Shown here piece after piece: positions 36,869 to 49,229 of a stretch of DNA of 64,000 nucleotides. The notes under the pieces are model-generated. The model was given only the letters and a program-made list of their open reading frames with translations, did no database searches and was not told the DNA's origin. Within the stretch, counting starts at the first letter, position 1. Each line of letters opens with the position of its first letter. The stretch comes from Dastarcus helophoroides (lineage: Eukaryota > Arthropoda > Insecta > Coleoptera > Bothrideridae). Location of the stretch: contig CM053327.1 in the NCBI GenBank assembly GCA_028583605.1, positions 1,240,001 to 1,304,000 of the forward strand. Reading direction: 5' to 3'. A program made the translations under genes and the position numbers.

Positions 36869-38318
36869 GATTAGATTAGATTAGATTAGGTTATATATGG
36901 TTCGCTTCGTGTTTCTCTTCATCACCCCACACCTCGACCTAATGAGCTCTTTTGTGCATGATCTATGTAGTTCTCAGGTTCAAACTCTTGTAGAAGTTTA
37001 TTATGGACCTGGGATTGAGTTTTTCCACATCTGAGGGTTCTAAGGACGCCCATCCAAATTGGACGTGCCTTTTGCGTGCAAGCGCATCGCACTTGCATAG
37101 CACATGTTCTGCAGTCTCCGCAGCTTCTGCGCAAAAGCGACATAGGTCTGTTTCAGCCTGACTCATTTTCTTGAGGTGGTACCTCATAGGGCAATGTCCT
37201 GTTAAGAGGCCGGTTAGGATCCTCAGTTGGGATTTGCTGAATTCTAAGTAGACCTTTGTCTCTTCAAGCGTTCCAGATATGAATCTTTTCGCCAGTCGTA
37301 GTCCTGGAAATAATCTCCAGTGGGAGATTCTTGACTTTGTTTCCCATTTTTTGGACCTCATTGTTGATTTGACTTTTAGAAAAACCAAAAGTCGGTTCAG
37401 GTCCAAGAAATGATGATGCAGATCCTTCTCTAGCGAGTTGGTCCGGAGCTTCATTTCCTTGTATTCCTTTGTGCCCTGGCACCCACTTAAGGTTAATCCT
37501 GTTGTGTTTAACCAGTTGCTTTAACGTTTGTTGACAGTCCTAAACTAGTTTGAATTTGACAAGGCAGCTGCTGAGAGACTTTGTTGCCGCTTGGCTGTCA
37601 GAGTTAATGTAGATCTTTGTTTCTTTCAGACTTCTTCGAAGACACTCGTAGGCGCAGAGTTCTATTGCATGTATTTCAGTTTGAAGACAGTTGGGTCTTT
37701 TCCCAAGGCTTTAGAAAACCTATAGTGATGGCCATAAATTCCCACTCCAGTCTTATGTGCTGTCTTTGATGCATCCGTAAACCAGATGGATAATTTGTGT
37801 TTTTCATCATGTACTGATTGAGCGTCAGTGTGGCTATCTTAGTCCACCTCAAAGGAATGATCAAATTCATACCTGCGTTGCATGTAATCAACCGATTTTG
37901 CTAAAATCACCGGGCTACATTCCTTGAGGATTCCCATGTGACCAGCGAAGTCTCCTTCTTTAAATTGTTTTAATTGCAGTAATCTTAAGGCTCCTTTGAT
38001 CGCTTCCCTCTTCACTAAAAGGTGGAGAGGAGTTAAACCTAGCATTGCCTCCATTGCTGCTGTTGGGCAGGTGTTCATTGCGCCTGTTATGCCCAGACAT
38101 ACATACCTTTGAACTATGTTCAGTTGGTTTTGTGCTGCCTTTTTCATTATTTTTGGCCACCATACTAAAGAAGCGTATGTGATCAGGGGAGTAATTATCA
38201 TCCTACATGACCAATAGATCATTTTTACTTTCAGACCCCAGGTTTAGCTTAACAAGCTGCGGCATGTCCAGCACGCTGTCGTGGCTCGCTTGAATATTCT
38301 AGTCAAATGAGGATTCCA
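36869..38318 (-). mobile_element. 5'-truncated LINE (RNase-H-bearing, I/R1-like group)
   Basis: The 14-mer aagcacatacgtta flanks the element at 36855-36868 and 38319-38332. On the minus strand the element ends in a repeated taatc-type tail (36892-36869), the simple-repeat 3' end of many LINEs. The 5' end is cut inside the reverse transcriptase thumb. This fits target-primed reverse transcription with premature stop. Confidence 0.9.
36930..38318 (-). pseudogene. LINE ORF2 C-terminus: RT thumb, RNase H, zinc-finger tail
   Basis: Reading on the minus strand, 38318-37839 encodes the RT end (NPHLTRIFKRATTACW, ITYASLVWWPK, QRYVCLGITGAMNTCPTAA). RNase H follows at about 37760-37430, with QTEIHAIELCAYECLRRS, YINSDSQAA and, near 37480, GHKGIQGNEAPDQLAREG. 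The tail at 37230-36930 has QLRILTGLLTGHCPMRYHL and a CRFCAEAAETAEHVLCKC cysteine/histidine motif typical of the C-terminus of this LINE group. Several frameshifts separate these segments. The endonuclease and RT palm are missing through truncation. Confidence 0.9.
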
Positions 38319-38332
38319 AAGCACATACGTTA

Positions 38333-39739
38333 TTTTAATAATGTTATTTTAATAGGATAATTCTATAAATCAAGAGAATTTTATTTAAATACAATAATTA
38401 CAAGTGAACTAGTTTCTTCTATAGTCGACTTTCTTAGCGGAATTGTTTTTTATTTGTTTGAAAAACTGCCTTATTTTAAAGTAAGTAATAATGGGAGTTT
38501 GTATGCCACAGGTAATAGTGCCTACTAATAATCTTCAAATAAAATTAATCAAATTCTAAAAGAAACTTACGATTGTAAAGGGAATCAAAAGTGCATGTGT
38601 ATCTTTGCCCCTACCTAAAGGATTGTGATTCGCTTTCAAAAATATTGTCATTAAAAAATGTTGGCTTTTTTAAAAAATGTTTGACATTTTAGAAAATTTA
38701 AACTATATAAAAGTTAAGAAAAAATCAATTTCCAATTCTCAAATTTTTTGAAATTATCCACATTTTTCCAAAATTCAATATTTCACACTTTTTATAAACT
38801 TTCAACTTTTAAAATTCTTAAAAAAATTTCTTTCTATTCAATAAAACATTCGACTTTTTAAAAAGTGTCTCATTTTAAAATTTCAAATTTTTGGAAAAAT
38901 GATTTTCATTTAAAATTATATATTTTATACTCTTGAGTGCGAATTTGTTTTATAAGCATATATAAGAGGTTTTTACCCCTTAAAGCAAAGAATTGCCAAG
39001 AGCGCCGATGTAAGTGACTTTTATTTATAAACTTGAACATCAATTGATAGATTTATAAGTGCAAAAATAACGAAATTCCATATAAATTTCTATCCATTAT
39101 TTAGCACTCCTGAGGAATGGATTTTCAAGAAAGACCCACAGGTCTAGGCTCTGCGTTATCTGTCAATCTGTCTTAACCTTTGGAGTTTTATTAGGTAGGA
39201 TGAAAAGCTCAGAATATAATAATTAAACATTTTAATGCGTAGAGACGAAAATACATTTTTAAGGATATGTTATTTTTCCAAAGCTTCAATTTCAGAATTT
39301 AAAATTTAAATCGACATATTGCGACTGAGGCTGAGGTTCTGAAAAATTTGTATAACGCATTTAAAATTTTGGCTGAAAACGCTTGTATTTAGGTAAGAAG
39401 GTGGAAAAGAAAAATTTGTATTTACAGTTAAAAGGAGAAAACAGCTGAAAGCTATAAAACCAAGTTTAAAAGTGGACAATTTTGTTTTCACGAAGAATTT
39501 TGTCTCTTAAGGACTACTGTATTATTTCAGACGATAACGAGTCTCCTCAACACAGAGCTAACTGTGAATTAAAGCTTAAAGAATCAGCTACGAAATTAAT
39601 AAATAAGTAATCACCTATTGGTTTGGTTTTCTTGTGACGTCTACATTACAGCAATAAATTTGCCAGAAACTAATTTTAAAGAGTTGGGCTCAAATCCCTC
39701 ATGAATTTTAGCAAATATTAACTCCCATTAAATGTGATT
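38333..39739. other. Intergenic with a short filler patch
   Basis: 38640-38940 has filler texture. The rest is AT-rich, non-repetitive and without supported frames. Confidence 0.4.
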
Positions 39740-40180
39740 CTAGAGTGAAAACGTTTCATTTCCTAACTGGCTCTTCGCTTTGTCTCCTTTAATGATAATG
39801 TATTCCGCTCAGGTATCCAACGGATATGATGTTTCTCTGCAAGTAGTGTTAAGATGGGCCATCTGTAGTCAACTGAAACATAGTGCGAATTACGAAAAGG
39901 TAAGAAGAAATTTCGCGCGACACAGACAAAAGTTATAACTGCGAGATTGCTAGCCGTTTCTCGGGGCAATAGCCTTTGCTTTAATCGAATCCGAAGACAA
40001 AAACGGATTGTTAGAATGCAAATGGAACCGTATCATGGCTTTCCGTACAGAGCGTACGCAGCTCGTGAAGGTCGACATCATTTCATGGGGTTTGAAACCT
40101 GTTCCAGTGAAGCATGTATACATAGAAAGCAATCCTTGTTCGACTTTTATGCATGCTGTCCTAATAAAAAATTTTAAAAA
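39740..40180. promoter_or_regulatory. Complex non-repetitive island, candidate conserved non-coding element
   Basis: GC-richer than its flanks, with several overlapping short frames (60-76 codons) on both strands, none recognised. It contains a POU-type octamer atgcaaat near 40016 and the short inverted pair aatccg/cggatt near 39987-40004. Regulatory function is inferred only. Confidence 0.25.
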
Positions 40181-41160
40181 ATTTAGTTGAAAAAATAGAA
40201 TTATTAGACACCTTAAACTTTTTTCACATACGCACCGGTAGGGTGATAGAGGGCGATAGGGCAGTAATATACTTTAATGGTGTTTAATTATAGAGGAGAA
40301 TAATTATGGGTAATAAATATTTTTATTAAATGTTTTATTTCATAATTATCCATAACTAGTTATTACCCGCTGATTCATGAACGGAATTAAATAAATAATT
40401 GCCTCTGGTACAGTACCAAACATCAATTGCCAAATCAAATGATGTGATACGACGCCGATAATAATTTATTTGTTTTCTAAACAAATTATTTGTAGAGACC
40501 CGAATTTAGGTAAAATCTCATGATCCTACCTTTTCGCCAATTTCTGTCTTTCTTATGGGTTATTGCCTAAACAATTTCGCTTGTTTTTTACCTTTTTATA
40601 CAGAATTTGGACTTATTTTTAAAAAATGTACTTCTTGTTTATCCTTTTCTGTGGGTTTCCCCGAGTATATTTACACTTCTGTAGAATTTATGCGGACATA
40701 CTATGTGTATACATACGTAATAAAATTAAGCAATAAAATAAAAATCTAATCCGTCATAATAACAAGAAACTTCAAGCATAAATTTCTAAGAAATGTAATT
40801 TAATAACAATTACTCTTTTGACCCACCCAGTTCCTATTAATTTTGCCTGCCATTGAATGCAGGACAATTGAATTAGGATATCTATTTATCTAAAATTTTA
40901 AATAAAAATTAATGTATAGGTAAAATATCCCAAGGATATTACTTTCCTAAAATTTCAAAAATTATCATTAAACTGTCTCCTGTAAAGTGTACTCGTATGT
41001 GAAAAATCCCCCCAGAAAGACAAGGTGTTCTAATTAAACACAAGTACAAGTTTGGAGCGAGCAGAAGAAAACTCGTTTAATTGTAGATGTTGAAAAACGT
41101 TTTTGTAATAGTTTAGTTAGTTAAACTACTACTATTACTACTGCTGCATTTATTAATAAT
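40181..41160. other. Intergenic, no gene seen
   Basis: AT-rich sequence. The 64-codon frame at 40555-40749 has no recognisable domain. Confidence 0.4.
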
Positions 41161-42280
41161 GATTTCTAAAAATATCCACTTTTTTAGAAATTTGAACTTC
41201 CGAACAAAAAGTGGAATATGTTAATTCTTCACCCAGTTCCCTATATGAATCCGAAATTGTCAGTTTGTTATACTCTAAATTCCGGAGATAACATTTACAA
41301 TTATTATCTAAATCTCGGGAGAAAAGAAGCTATAATTTCAGTAAAAAATTTGAAATCAAAATGCTAAAAAAATAAGTAAACTATAAAAATTTCAAGACAA
41401 GTTTAAATTAAGAATTTTGGAAAAAAGCCCAAATTTCAAAAAGATGAAATCAATTAACAACTATCAAAATTCAACATTTTCTAAATATTTTGAAGCTTGG
41501 GGAAAAGTTTAGAGAAGAAATGTTTAGGTTTTCTATAACATTTACCGTCTTCTCAAAATTTCCAGCCAAAATGTCTTCAACAGTTTAAATGTTGAGAGCA
41601 AACAGTCAAAATATTTTGAAAAAGTCTGAATTTTGGGCCACTGCCAATGTGAGGAATTTGAAAGAAAAAACCAAAGTTATTAAAACCAATTTTTTTTTTT
41701 AATTTCGACCTTTAATTTTGGAATTTTTAAACCTAAAATATTTGAAAAATTTTGCTTATTAGATTTTTCAAAACATAAAAGTCCTAATGTCGTGATTTTT
41801 AGTAAAAAATGCCTAATTAAGGTAGGGTTATAGTAACTAACATCGACATTTCAGTATTGAACATGAAAAGTTAAATTTTTTTCTAAAATTTTTACTTTAA
41901 AGTCGAGATTTTGAGAAAAAGTACAAGAATAAGTCTACTTAACTTTGAACCAAACTGGTTGGTTAAAAGTTTTGAAAAAAATCTTGACTTTTAATTCCTA
42001 AAGTTTAAGAATGCTCAAGTTTTGTGTAAAACTTTAAATTACTAAAAGAATCGACATTTTATACTAAATCTACAAAAAACTTTCCAACAACATTATTAAA
42101 ATATTTCTTCTTAAAATTTTGGCTTTTGAACGGATCTTGAATTTTTAGTGAGTTAGAGTGAAATATTCAAAATTTTATTCACATGCCGCATTTAAACTTT
42201 AATTTTGACTAATTAAAATTATTTTGAAAACATTATACCAAATTTTAAGTTTTTTCGAAATTTCATGTTGCATCTAAAAC
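41160..42280. repeat. Filler repeat
   Basis: Degenerate AT-rich units (gaaaaaagcccaaatttc, aaaatttcgac variants), ending near 42290. Confidence 0.5.
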
Positions 42281-42789
42281 GATCGTTTATACAGAGATGG
42301 CCACAAATACGGAATAAAAGTCCTAATCTTTGATCGAGTTAATTTTCTTTAAAACGGGGAAACACGTTAACTAATATTAATTTATTTCCATATGTCGGTT
42401 ACATATTAATTATTCCCTTGTTGAAAAGCTTATAGAAAATGAAATAGAGCCATTTTTAAGAAACACGTTTTATGTTTTCAATAGCAAGGTTTTTAGAGTT
42501 GTATAAAACACCTACTTAACAAGTGAAATAAAATTTAATTTTCTTCAGTGTTATCCTCCATGAATTGGCACAGAATAAAATAAAGAACGTGAAACTGGTC
42601 CTATCACTGCTAACACAAAAAAGGTAACTTTTTATGTTGCGCTTTTTTGATACCACTTATTTCCCAGGAATTCTGGTTAATTTTTTGCTTTAGTTGTAAA
42701 TTGGAGTTCGAAGCGTTACTATTGTGTCAACATCAAGTTATTTACAGAATCGCAATGCTATGTCGGAAAGGCAACCCATCGAAATCTTA

Positions 42790-43790
42790 ATTTAACTTGA
42801 TGTAAAGACAAAATGAGCCAGACTAAAATGTGCGATTTATTTAATGCGAAATATCCCGAAAACCAAATTCCGCAAGGGACGGATAGCAAATAATTTTACA
42901 AATTTAAGGAATAGAGAACATTACAGACTTTGTCCAAAAATTGGATGGGCACGTGCTTTGAATGATGCAAATAAATTGGACATTGCATTATAACTTGTTG
43001 AAAATCCTTGAAACTTCAACTGTTTCATTGGCCCTCAATGAGGACGCTTCTCAAACTGCAATTCGAATTCTTTTGAAAGAAAAGAAATACCACCCCTATA
43101 GTATATCCAAGAGCTCTTAAAAGACAATTATGATAGGCGATTACAATTTTGTGAGGAAATTATGTGGCGGTGTGACCACATTAATGGTTTTCACCGAGAC
43201 GTACTTTTTGAGGATGAAGCTACGTTTCATTCAAATGAAGTGATTAATAGGCACAACTATAGCTTTTGATCTTAGGAAAATCTACACGGGCATGGGAATC
43301 GTATACGCAGCACCCACAGAAAGTTAATGTGTGAGCAGGTATCATCGACAGCATGAGCTTGGGCCCAGTGGTTTTTGAAGAAAATCTTTCTGTCGCACGC
43401 TACATGGATTTTCTAATATTTAACCTGACACCACCTGCTCTGGCTGTAATTTTTCTCGATAAAATTGATCCAAATATACCGAATAAAAGAACTTGGTTTC
43501 AACAACATAGCGCTCTCCAATATTTTGGTATTAATGTTCGAAGATACTTAAATGAAATGTTTCCAACTCGTTGGATTGGTTGACTAGAAACTATTGAATG
43601 GCGGCCAAGATCCGCCGACATAACGCCCCTAGATTATTTTTTGTAATGATATTTGAAAGAAATAGTTTATTAAGACAGATCGGATAACACTGAGATTTTA
43701 AAGAACAAGATTAATTCGGAAATGTATAATTTACCAACTGAATTTAGGTTTTAAAATGCATTATTGACTCTGTTTCATGCTAATTTCTGA
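42790..43790 (+). pseudogene. Tc1/mariner-superfamily transposase remnant (DDxD type)
   Basis: The N-terminal helix-turn-helix region is legible near 42815-42900 (LFNAKYPENQIPQGT-like). FEDEATFHSN follows near 43210, with the first catalytic D. From 43353 comes a 76-codon open segment (MSLGPVVFEENLSVARYMDFL ... KRTWFQQHSALQYF ... FPTRWIG), where the family's second catalytic D in WFQQDGA is replaced by H. Then comes IEWRPRSADITPLDYFL near 43600, holding the third D, and a C-terminal NLPTEF region near 43730. Frameshifts and stops divide the segments. Clear terminal repeats were not found. Confidence 0.8.
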
Positions 43791-43799
43791 ACATCTTTT

Positions 43800-45204
43800 A
43801 CCTCTGTATTGTACTCTCTTTTACTTTTACTCTTTTAGAGGACGAATTTCTAGAAATCCCTTTTTTTACACATCTTTACCAAAAAGAAATCTTCTGCCCA
43901 AATGTCGTGTTTCTGATTTCAGCAATTAAGACTGAGCGTTGATGATTATGTTTTTCAATCAATCAGAAGTTTTCTCTTTATAATATTAGAATAAATTAAG
44001 GCATGCTGGTAACGCAATTTAGCGTGATGGTAGATCAGTTTGTGACTAGTCTCAGTTAGTACTACACTACATAGACACTGTTACCTCTTAGTTTTAAGTT
44101 TTCATTTCTATCGGCAATCTCATGACTACCTAACTTACTGTATTCTCTACCAACTGAGAGAAATATAAAACTTTTTCCAACAGCGAATTGGTAAAATTGT
44201 GCAAGATGTAATAATTATTTATATCAAAATTCGTAGATAAATAATATGCACACCGCAACCATCAGTCGTGGCATTCAATAAACGTCACAAAAATGCATCT
44301 AAATACACACAAAAGACGAGGTTATGGGTGCTCTTCTGTTGCATTTTAACGAAATTTCTCGCGGTAGTAAAGCTGTTTAATGTGCTTTTACACAAAACAT
44401 TTTACATCATAGAAGTAAGTAACAAAGAGTCACCGAATCAAATTAGCGGAGCGAAAAGATGTACGAAATGAAACGAAATACTTCTAAGAGTTGTGGACTT
44501 GTTCAAGAAGATAAGGCAATTAATTTAAATTTAAAGTGCCTATGTCCTAAGGCTACAAACCACTAAATCATATTAGTGGAAATAAGTGAACAGACATGTT
44601 TATTTTCACCTGGAATAAACTGTTTGCAAGACAAATGTTTGCAGATATTATTATTAATGGAGACTCCTAACTAGTAACTACGTTTTGCTTTGATATATGT
44701 GTTTTAGGAGTTTATTCATTTTCTGTGATATATTCAGTGCCACTAACTAATATGTGTTTACTCAAACTCTAACGAATGACTCAATTAATTCGGCACCCGA
44801 TAATTATTACTAAATTTAATTGTTAGTCTGCTTTAACTGCAGGGTATCATTTAATATCAACGTTTGTGTTGTAATTATATCATCTTGTTCTTCAAAAAGC
44901 ACTTTGTTAAAACTTCGTCGATATAATACCGTAATACAAGTTTGCAATCATTTAACAGAAGTATTTATCCCAGATGTATATACTTAAAATGCTCACTGAT
45001 TTAGCATATTTCAAGAAACAAACACACATTTATTTTAAGCCCTACGTAAAGAAGTATACACATAAAAACTTTCCATTTCTGTTTTTCTATGGACAGTGAA
45101 GAGGTTTAGTATTGCAGCGTCCACAAGTGTTCTCCTGCTCAAGATACTCTCCTACAATATTTTCTTAAACTTAGTTCATAGTACACATTATTTATTCTTC
45201 ATGA
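43800..45204. other. Intergenic, no gene seen
   Basis: AT-rich non-repetitive sequence; the 67-codon frame at 44268-44471 is not recognised. Confidence 0.4.
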
Positions 45205-45300
45205 TGGACCCATTATTGGTCGGAAACATTATGTTTATTAATTTTATTTTACGTTTATAAAAATTTAAATATTACCAAACTGGGTCGTAGAAATGTTAAA
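45205..45300 (+). repeat. Dispersed repeat, copy 2
   Basis: Matches the segment at 7956-8050 (attggtcggaaacatta ... aaactgggtcgtagaaat). The stretch from 45217 to about 45340 is also partly self-inverted (aacattatgtttattaattt against aattaataaacat). Confidence 0.5.
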
Positions 45301-45369
45301 TAAAATTAATAAACATACACATTATTGGTTTTATCACAAAGTTTTTAACATTGACTCAGTAACAAAAAT

Positions 45370-45660
45370 ATACAACAAATTCCAGATTTCAAGAAAAAAC
45401 TCGAAATTATATAATTAAGCCGATTTAAAAATAAATTTAAAAGTCATTTGAAAGGGTTTTTTGCTACTGAATTTCAAGAAAATAGTATTAAGTTTTTAAT
45501 AAATTTGACATTTAAAATATGAAAAGCAATTTTTTTCTCGAGCTTCCGATCGTAAATTACAAAATTAAAGTAATCTTGAACGTATAAGAAAAAGTTCAAA
45601 TTAAAAATAAAATAAAAATAAGATATGTCGAAAAACTTCGCAGTCAACATTTTTGGAAGG
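45370..45660. repeat. Short filler block
   Basis: AT-rich degenerate units following the dispersed repeat. Confidence 0.35.
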
Positions 45661-46168
45661 TATACATAGGTAATAGAGACCAGCACGAGTGAGTACGGCA
45701 TCGTCCACTTAGTTACAGGTATAAGTACTCATTTGACGAATACACTGATGTTGATTATGGTAATCGCGACTTCACGAGACGAGAATGAGTAATAAATAAA
45801 TCGATATCGCGTTTGATTAGGTAATTGAGTTCGTTGGGAGAAATAGAAAGCGCCTAATTTTGAAATGTATTTCCTATGTTTATATTTTCTTTAAAAGTGC
45901 TCTAACGATTTCGATTAAACTTTCGAATTCGAGGTCCTTTGAATTATCAAAACAATCCAGATAGGTCTTGATTCAATTGCAATTCTATATCATTATTTTT
46001 TTACATTTTATAGCTTTACTAGTTAATACTTCATTCGATCCCACTAACTACTGCCACGGCCACTTCTTTCGTTAACGTTTGATGGAACGGACTGGTCCTT
46101 GGTTATCTTCAAAAATTGAAACACAGAACTTGTCCCCTGAAACCAAGAAAAATTAAAAAACACAACAA

Positions 46169-46215
46169 AGGTTGCTCTAACGCGTTTCGACAGCCAAGCT
46201 GTCATCTTCAGAGAG
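46169..46215 (-). ncRNA. Hammerhead-like core, minus-strand copy
   Basis: Exact inverted copy of the core at 46229-46269, carried by the left arm. Confidence 0.45.
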
Positions 46216-46228
46216 AAACTGAGAAACT

Positions 46229-46269
46229 CTCTCTGAAGATGACAGCTTGGCTGTCGAAACGCGTTAGAG
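46229..46269 (+). ncRNA. Hammerhead-like core, plus-strand copy
   Basis: CTGAAGA (46233-46239), one extra T, helix II GACAGC (46241-46246) with GCTGTC (46250-46255), GAAAC (46256-46260), GCGTT (predicted cut after 46265). Helix I is CTCT (46229-46232) with AGAG (46266-46269). The extra base after GA is non-canonical, and helix III is minimal. Confidence 0.5.
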
Positions 46270-46379
46270 CAACCTTTGTTGTGTTTTTTAATTTTTCTTG
46301 GTTTCAGGGGACAAGTTCTGTGTTTCAATTTTTCGTTAACGTGTTATATGAAACGATTTTCTTCTAATTTGGAAATTTG

Positions 46380-46640
46380 GAAACTTCTTTTTTGTTTGTT
46401 TGAAATTTTTGTTTGCTTAAGTTTTGTGTGTTTTTAACAATTTTTAAAATTGAAAATATCTACTTTCGAACTTTAGACCTCTTTAGGCGGCTTTTTAAAT
46501 AATTTGCCTCCTGAAAATTTCGAATCTTTTTCAAAATTCCATTTCTTAAACATTACGATTGATTGTAAAAATGATGTCAAATTGTTCCAATAGTTAAACT
46601 TTTTTCAAAATATGGTTTTCATTTCCAAATCACAACTTCT
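46380..46640. repeat. Short filler block
   Basis: AT-rich units between the foldback insert and the solo LTR. Confidence 0.3.
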
Positions 46641-46672
46641 TATTATTAAATTAAAATTTCAACTTTCGACAG

Positions 46673-47015
46673 TGTAACAAAAAGTAATCATAAAGTTTAG
46701 TTGAGAATTTTATAGAAAATTTGATAAGGGGAAGCTGCCGCGATAATAAAGCAAACGGCAGATAAGCGCTCCAGAAATTTCGGTAAACGACAAGCCGATC
46801 TGCCGAATTCTTCTATAACCCGGACCGGGACCTATAAAATGCGGTCACTGTTCCCTTAGTTAAGTTATTTAGTTAGTTGGTTGTTAGAAGTCAATGAAAA
46901 AGTTAGTTAATTAAACACTATTAGTAAATTGCAATTGTTGTGTTCTGGAATCAGTTGGAAATAAAGTGGGTACAATTCATGGAGTATTAAGCATTCGAAC
47001 CGATAACGCGCAACA
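46673..47015 (+). mobile_element. Solo LTR of the Gypsy family
   Basis: Begins tgtaacaaaaagtaatcata and ends ccgataacgcgcaaca. It matches the reverse complement of the solo LTR at 55979-56303 and the LTRs of the 15-19 kb element (gcgctccagaaatttc, ggaataaagtg-like and cgaaccgataacg blocks). acag precedes it and recurs overlapping its last bases (47013-47016), a possible 4-bp duplication. It was left by recombination between LTRs. Confidence 0.85.
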
Positions 47016-47289
47016 GTATTGATGTTATTTAAAAATTTATATATTTTTTTACACAAAATTCGACTTTTTGTCAAAATTTGGACTGTTTTTTAAGAGCTTC
47101 AACTTTTTCTTATATTTTCTACTTTTTTTATTTTTTTTTAAATTGAAATAGTTCCTTTTCGTAAAACGAAGGTCTTCAATCATTTAATGATAAGTATATG
47201 GGTATGATATTTCTTCAAAAAATGGCTAGAATTTTTATTAGAACTTTTTTCTTGACCTTAGAAACTTCTATTTTTCAGGTTTTATAAAA

Positions 47290-47400
47290 ATCATTAACGT
47301 CGCTTCGGTGTAACCGACGACGATCCTGAAAAGCGAAACCAGGTCCGGTCATAGCAAATATTTATAGTAACATTGTGGAATTTTCATATCTCTTGTTTTA
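47290..47400 (+). mobile_element. Penelope-like element end fragment
   Basis: The sequence gcgaaaccaggtccggtc, atagcaaatatttata and ttgtggaatttt matches in order the end of the PLE at 53274-53330. A CTGA lies just before (47326-47329), but helix II of a hammerhead has been deleted. No coding part is attached. Confidence 0.55.
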
Positions 47401-48270
47401 TTTATAATTAATGGGTTTATGATTTATGAATATTGAAGAATTCCACACAGCTGGGGGTTAAAAATTTCAATTAATTATAACACAAGGAAATTGACTGTTC
47501 ACTGTAGTAGCTGTAGTAACTGGCATGGAATCATAATTGTGCTGGTCCGAAGCTGAATTATTTTTTTTAATATAAAAATATTCTTAGCCAATACCAAAGT
47601 GTGTCATAAATGGATGGAAAACACTGACTTAAGCTGATTGGCCTTTTTCAAATTGATTCCAAAAGAACCGTGCTCCGAGTCTGTGGGCGTGTTTTGAGGC
47701 TGAACCTTAAACTTGTGAACAGTTTGTTTGAGTTGGACTCTGCAATGATGTAATGTGACGGACTTTTTAGCAAGAGACGAATTAGATGGGTGTATATCGT
47801 CATTACAGGAAACATTCGTGCTTGCCAGAGACTAGGGATTGCATAAATTAGCAGAGAGGAGTTAGATCTCATAGAAAGGATTTTATTATTCTTTTAACGT
47901 ATATGTCAACTATTTAAAGCCATAAATCAACATTCGGTTTTCTGGCCAATATGGTAGCTTTTATTTTTAACATCCATTAGGCTATTTACTTTCAGGCATA
48001 AAGAACGGCCACATATAGCAAATCTCTGTGCTATACAGCTTGATAAATACGAACCTCTATTTATGGGGACACTTATTTTTTGTAAAACTTGAAAGTCAAA
48101 TTAAGTAAAAAATAAATAATTACAATTAACTTGCATTTAAAATGACAGTTCATCCAACATCATGCACATAAAGGGCATAGCGGTTTTATATTTCGCAGTG
48201 AATTATACTAAAAAAATTTATCATTGATGTTAACACACGATGCTTCCTGAAGATCGATCATTCCTACTAG
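47400..48270. other. Intergenic, no gene seen
   Basis: AT-rich sequence. A 74-codon minus-strand frame (47648-47872) has no recognisable domain. Confidence 0.4.
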
Positions 48271-49080
48271 AAATCCTCCATAATTTTTTGCTTGAAACAC
48301 TTCTTGAATTTAAGGTTTTTTTCGGTGTTTTGTGAAACGAAAAAGGGCCTCGGTGCTTTAGTAAATTGAACAATGTAGAAAATGGGGCTGTCGCCTACTA
48401 AACGTTCGCTCGTAAATATTTTGCCGAAGACCATTCCACTATATCTAAATTCCCCAGTTAGGTAATGGAGATAAAAGCAAAAAATGAGACCGTGCAAATG
48501 CGAAGAAAAATCGAATCAATCTTAGCGAAGGAGGTGCAGTTAGTGGGCCCAGTAAATCATCAAGAGGGGGTGTTATATTCTCGTTACTACAGGCGTGAAC
48601 GTCTTGTCTACATGGTATCACGGTGAGGAATGTGCGAGTCAATGCGAGGGCACACTCTCTTATTAAAGACCCTCTCACTAAGCAGGAATTAATGTAGAGG
48701 ATTGCGGGAATGGCCGTGCGATGTTAGCGAGTCGGAGTCCGCTCAAATCCAACAAATCTCCTCTGAAAGAAACTCGCGTAGTCGGCTCTCTTGTTTTCCG
48801 CCCCAGGTTAACGGTCGAGCGACTTCAGAATTAGCAATCGTCTATGGCAAAGGTTCAGAACATGAGGGCTCGGGGGCTTACAAATGAACAGCCAAACTAT
48901 TGGAATGGTACATGAGCATCCTTTATCAGTTAATGCTGAAACCGAACGGGATAAATCCTGCCAAAAACATACTTATAGAGCATTCGTTGCAAATTCCGCA
49001 TAGAGATCGACCGACCGCTTTTTACGAGATACATAATTTATTAGAGTAATCTGCTGCGAGACTGATCTCTAATTGTAAAG
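48270..49080. promoter_or_regulatory. GC-richer complex island, candidate conserved non-coding element
   Basis: About 800 bp of non-repetitive, higher-GC sequence, densest from 48520 to 49030. Open frames of 61-77 codons occur on both strands but none is recognisable. No terminal repeats or tails mark it as mobile. The role is inferred from composition alone. Confidence 0.3.
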
Positions 49081-49229
49081 AAATAGAACATTCCATTAAT
49101 TATAACATGCCACGTTAAAGAAAAGACAATTTTATTAGTCCAATTTGCTTACATTATTATCGCATAATAACTAAACCTTTCACAAAACCAAAAGTAGGTA
49201 TACATTCTACGACTTGGTTTTGTAGCTTG

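Larger units (their letters stand above)
46079..46330. mobile_element. Foldback PLE-like insert with 12-bp target duplication (252 bp)
   Basis: tttcgttaacgt lies at 46067-46078 and 46331-46342. Inside, arms of about 105 bp (46111-46215 and 46229-46333) are a near-perfect inverted repeat around a 13-nt spacer. Each arm contains a hammerhead-like core, one on each strand, ending in sequence typical of PLE termini. Overlapping open frames in both arms are mirror images and not genes. Confidence 0.75.

Noticed and set aside
36866..36892. Telomere-like ttaga/ttagg repeats
   Set aside because: They are the simple-repeat 3' tail of the LINE, bounded by its target duplication.
46044..46367. Two frames of 83-94 codons sharing the same first residues
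   Set aside because: They are the two arms of an inverted repeat read from opposite strands, not paralogous genes.
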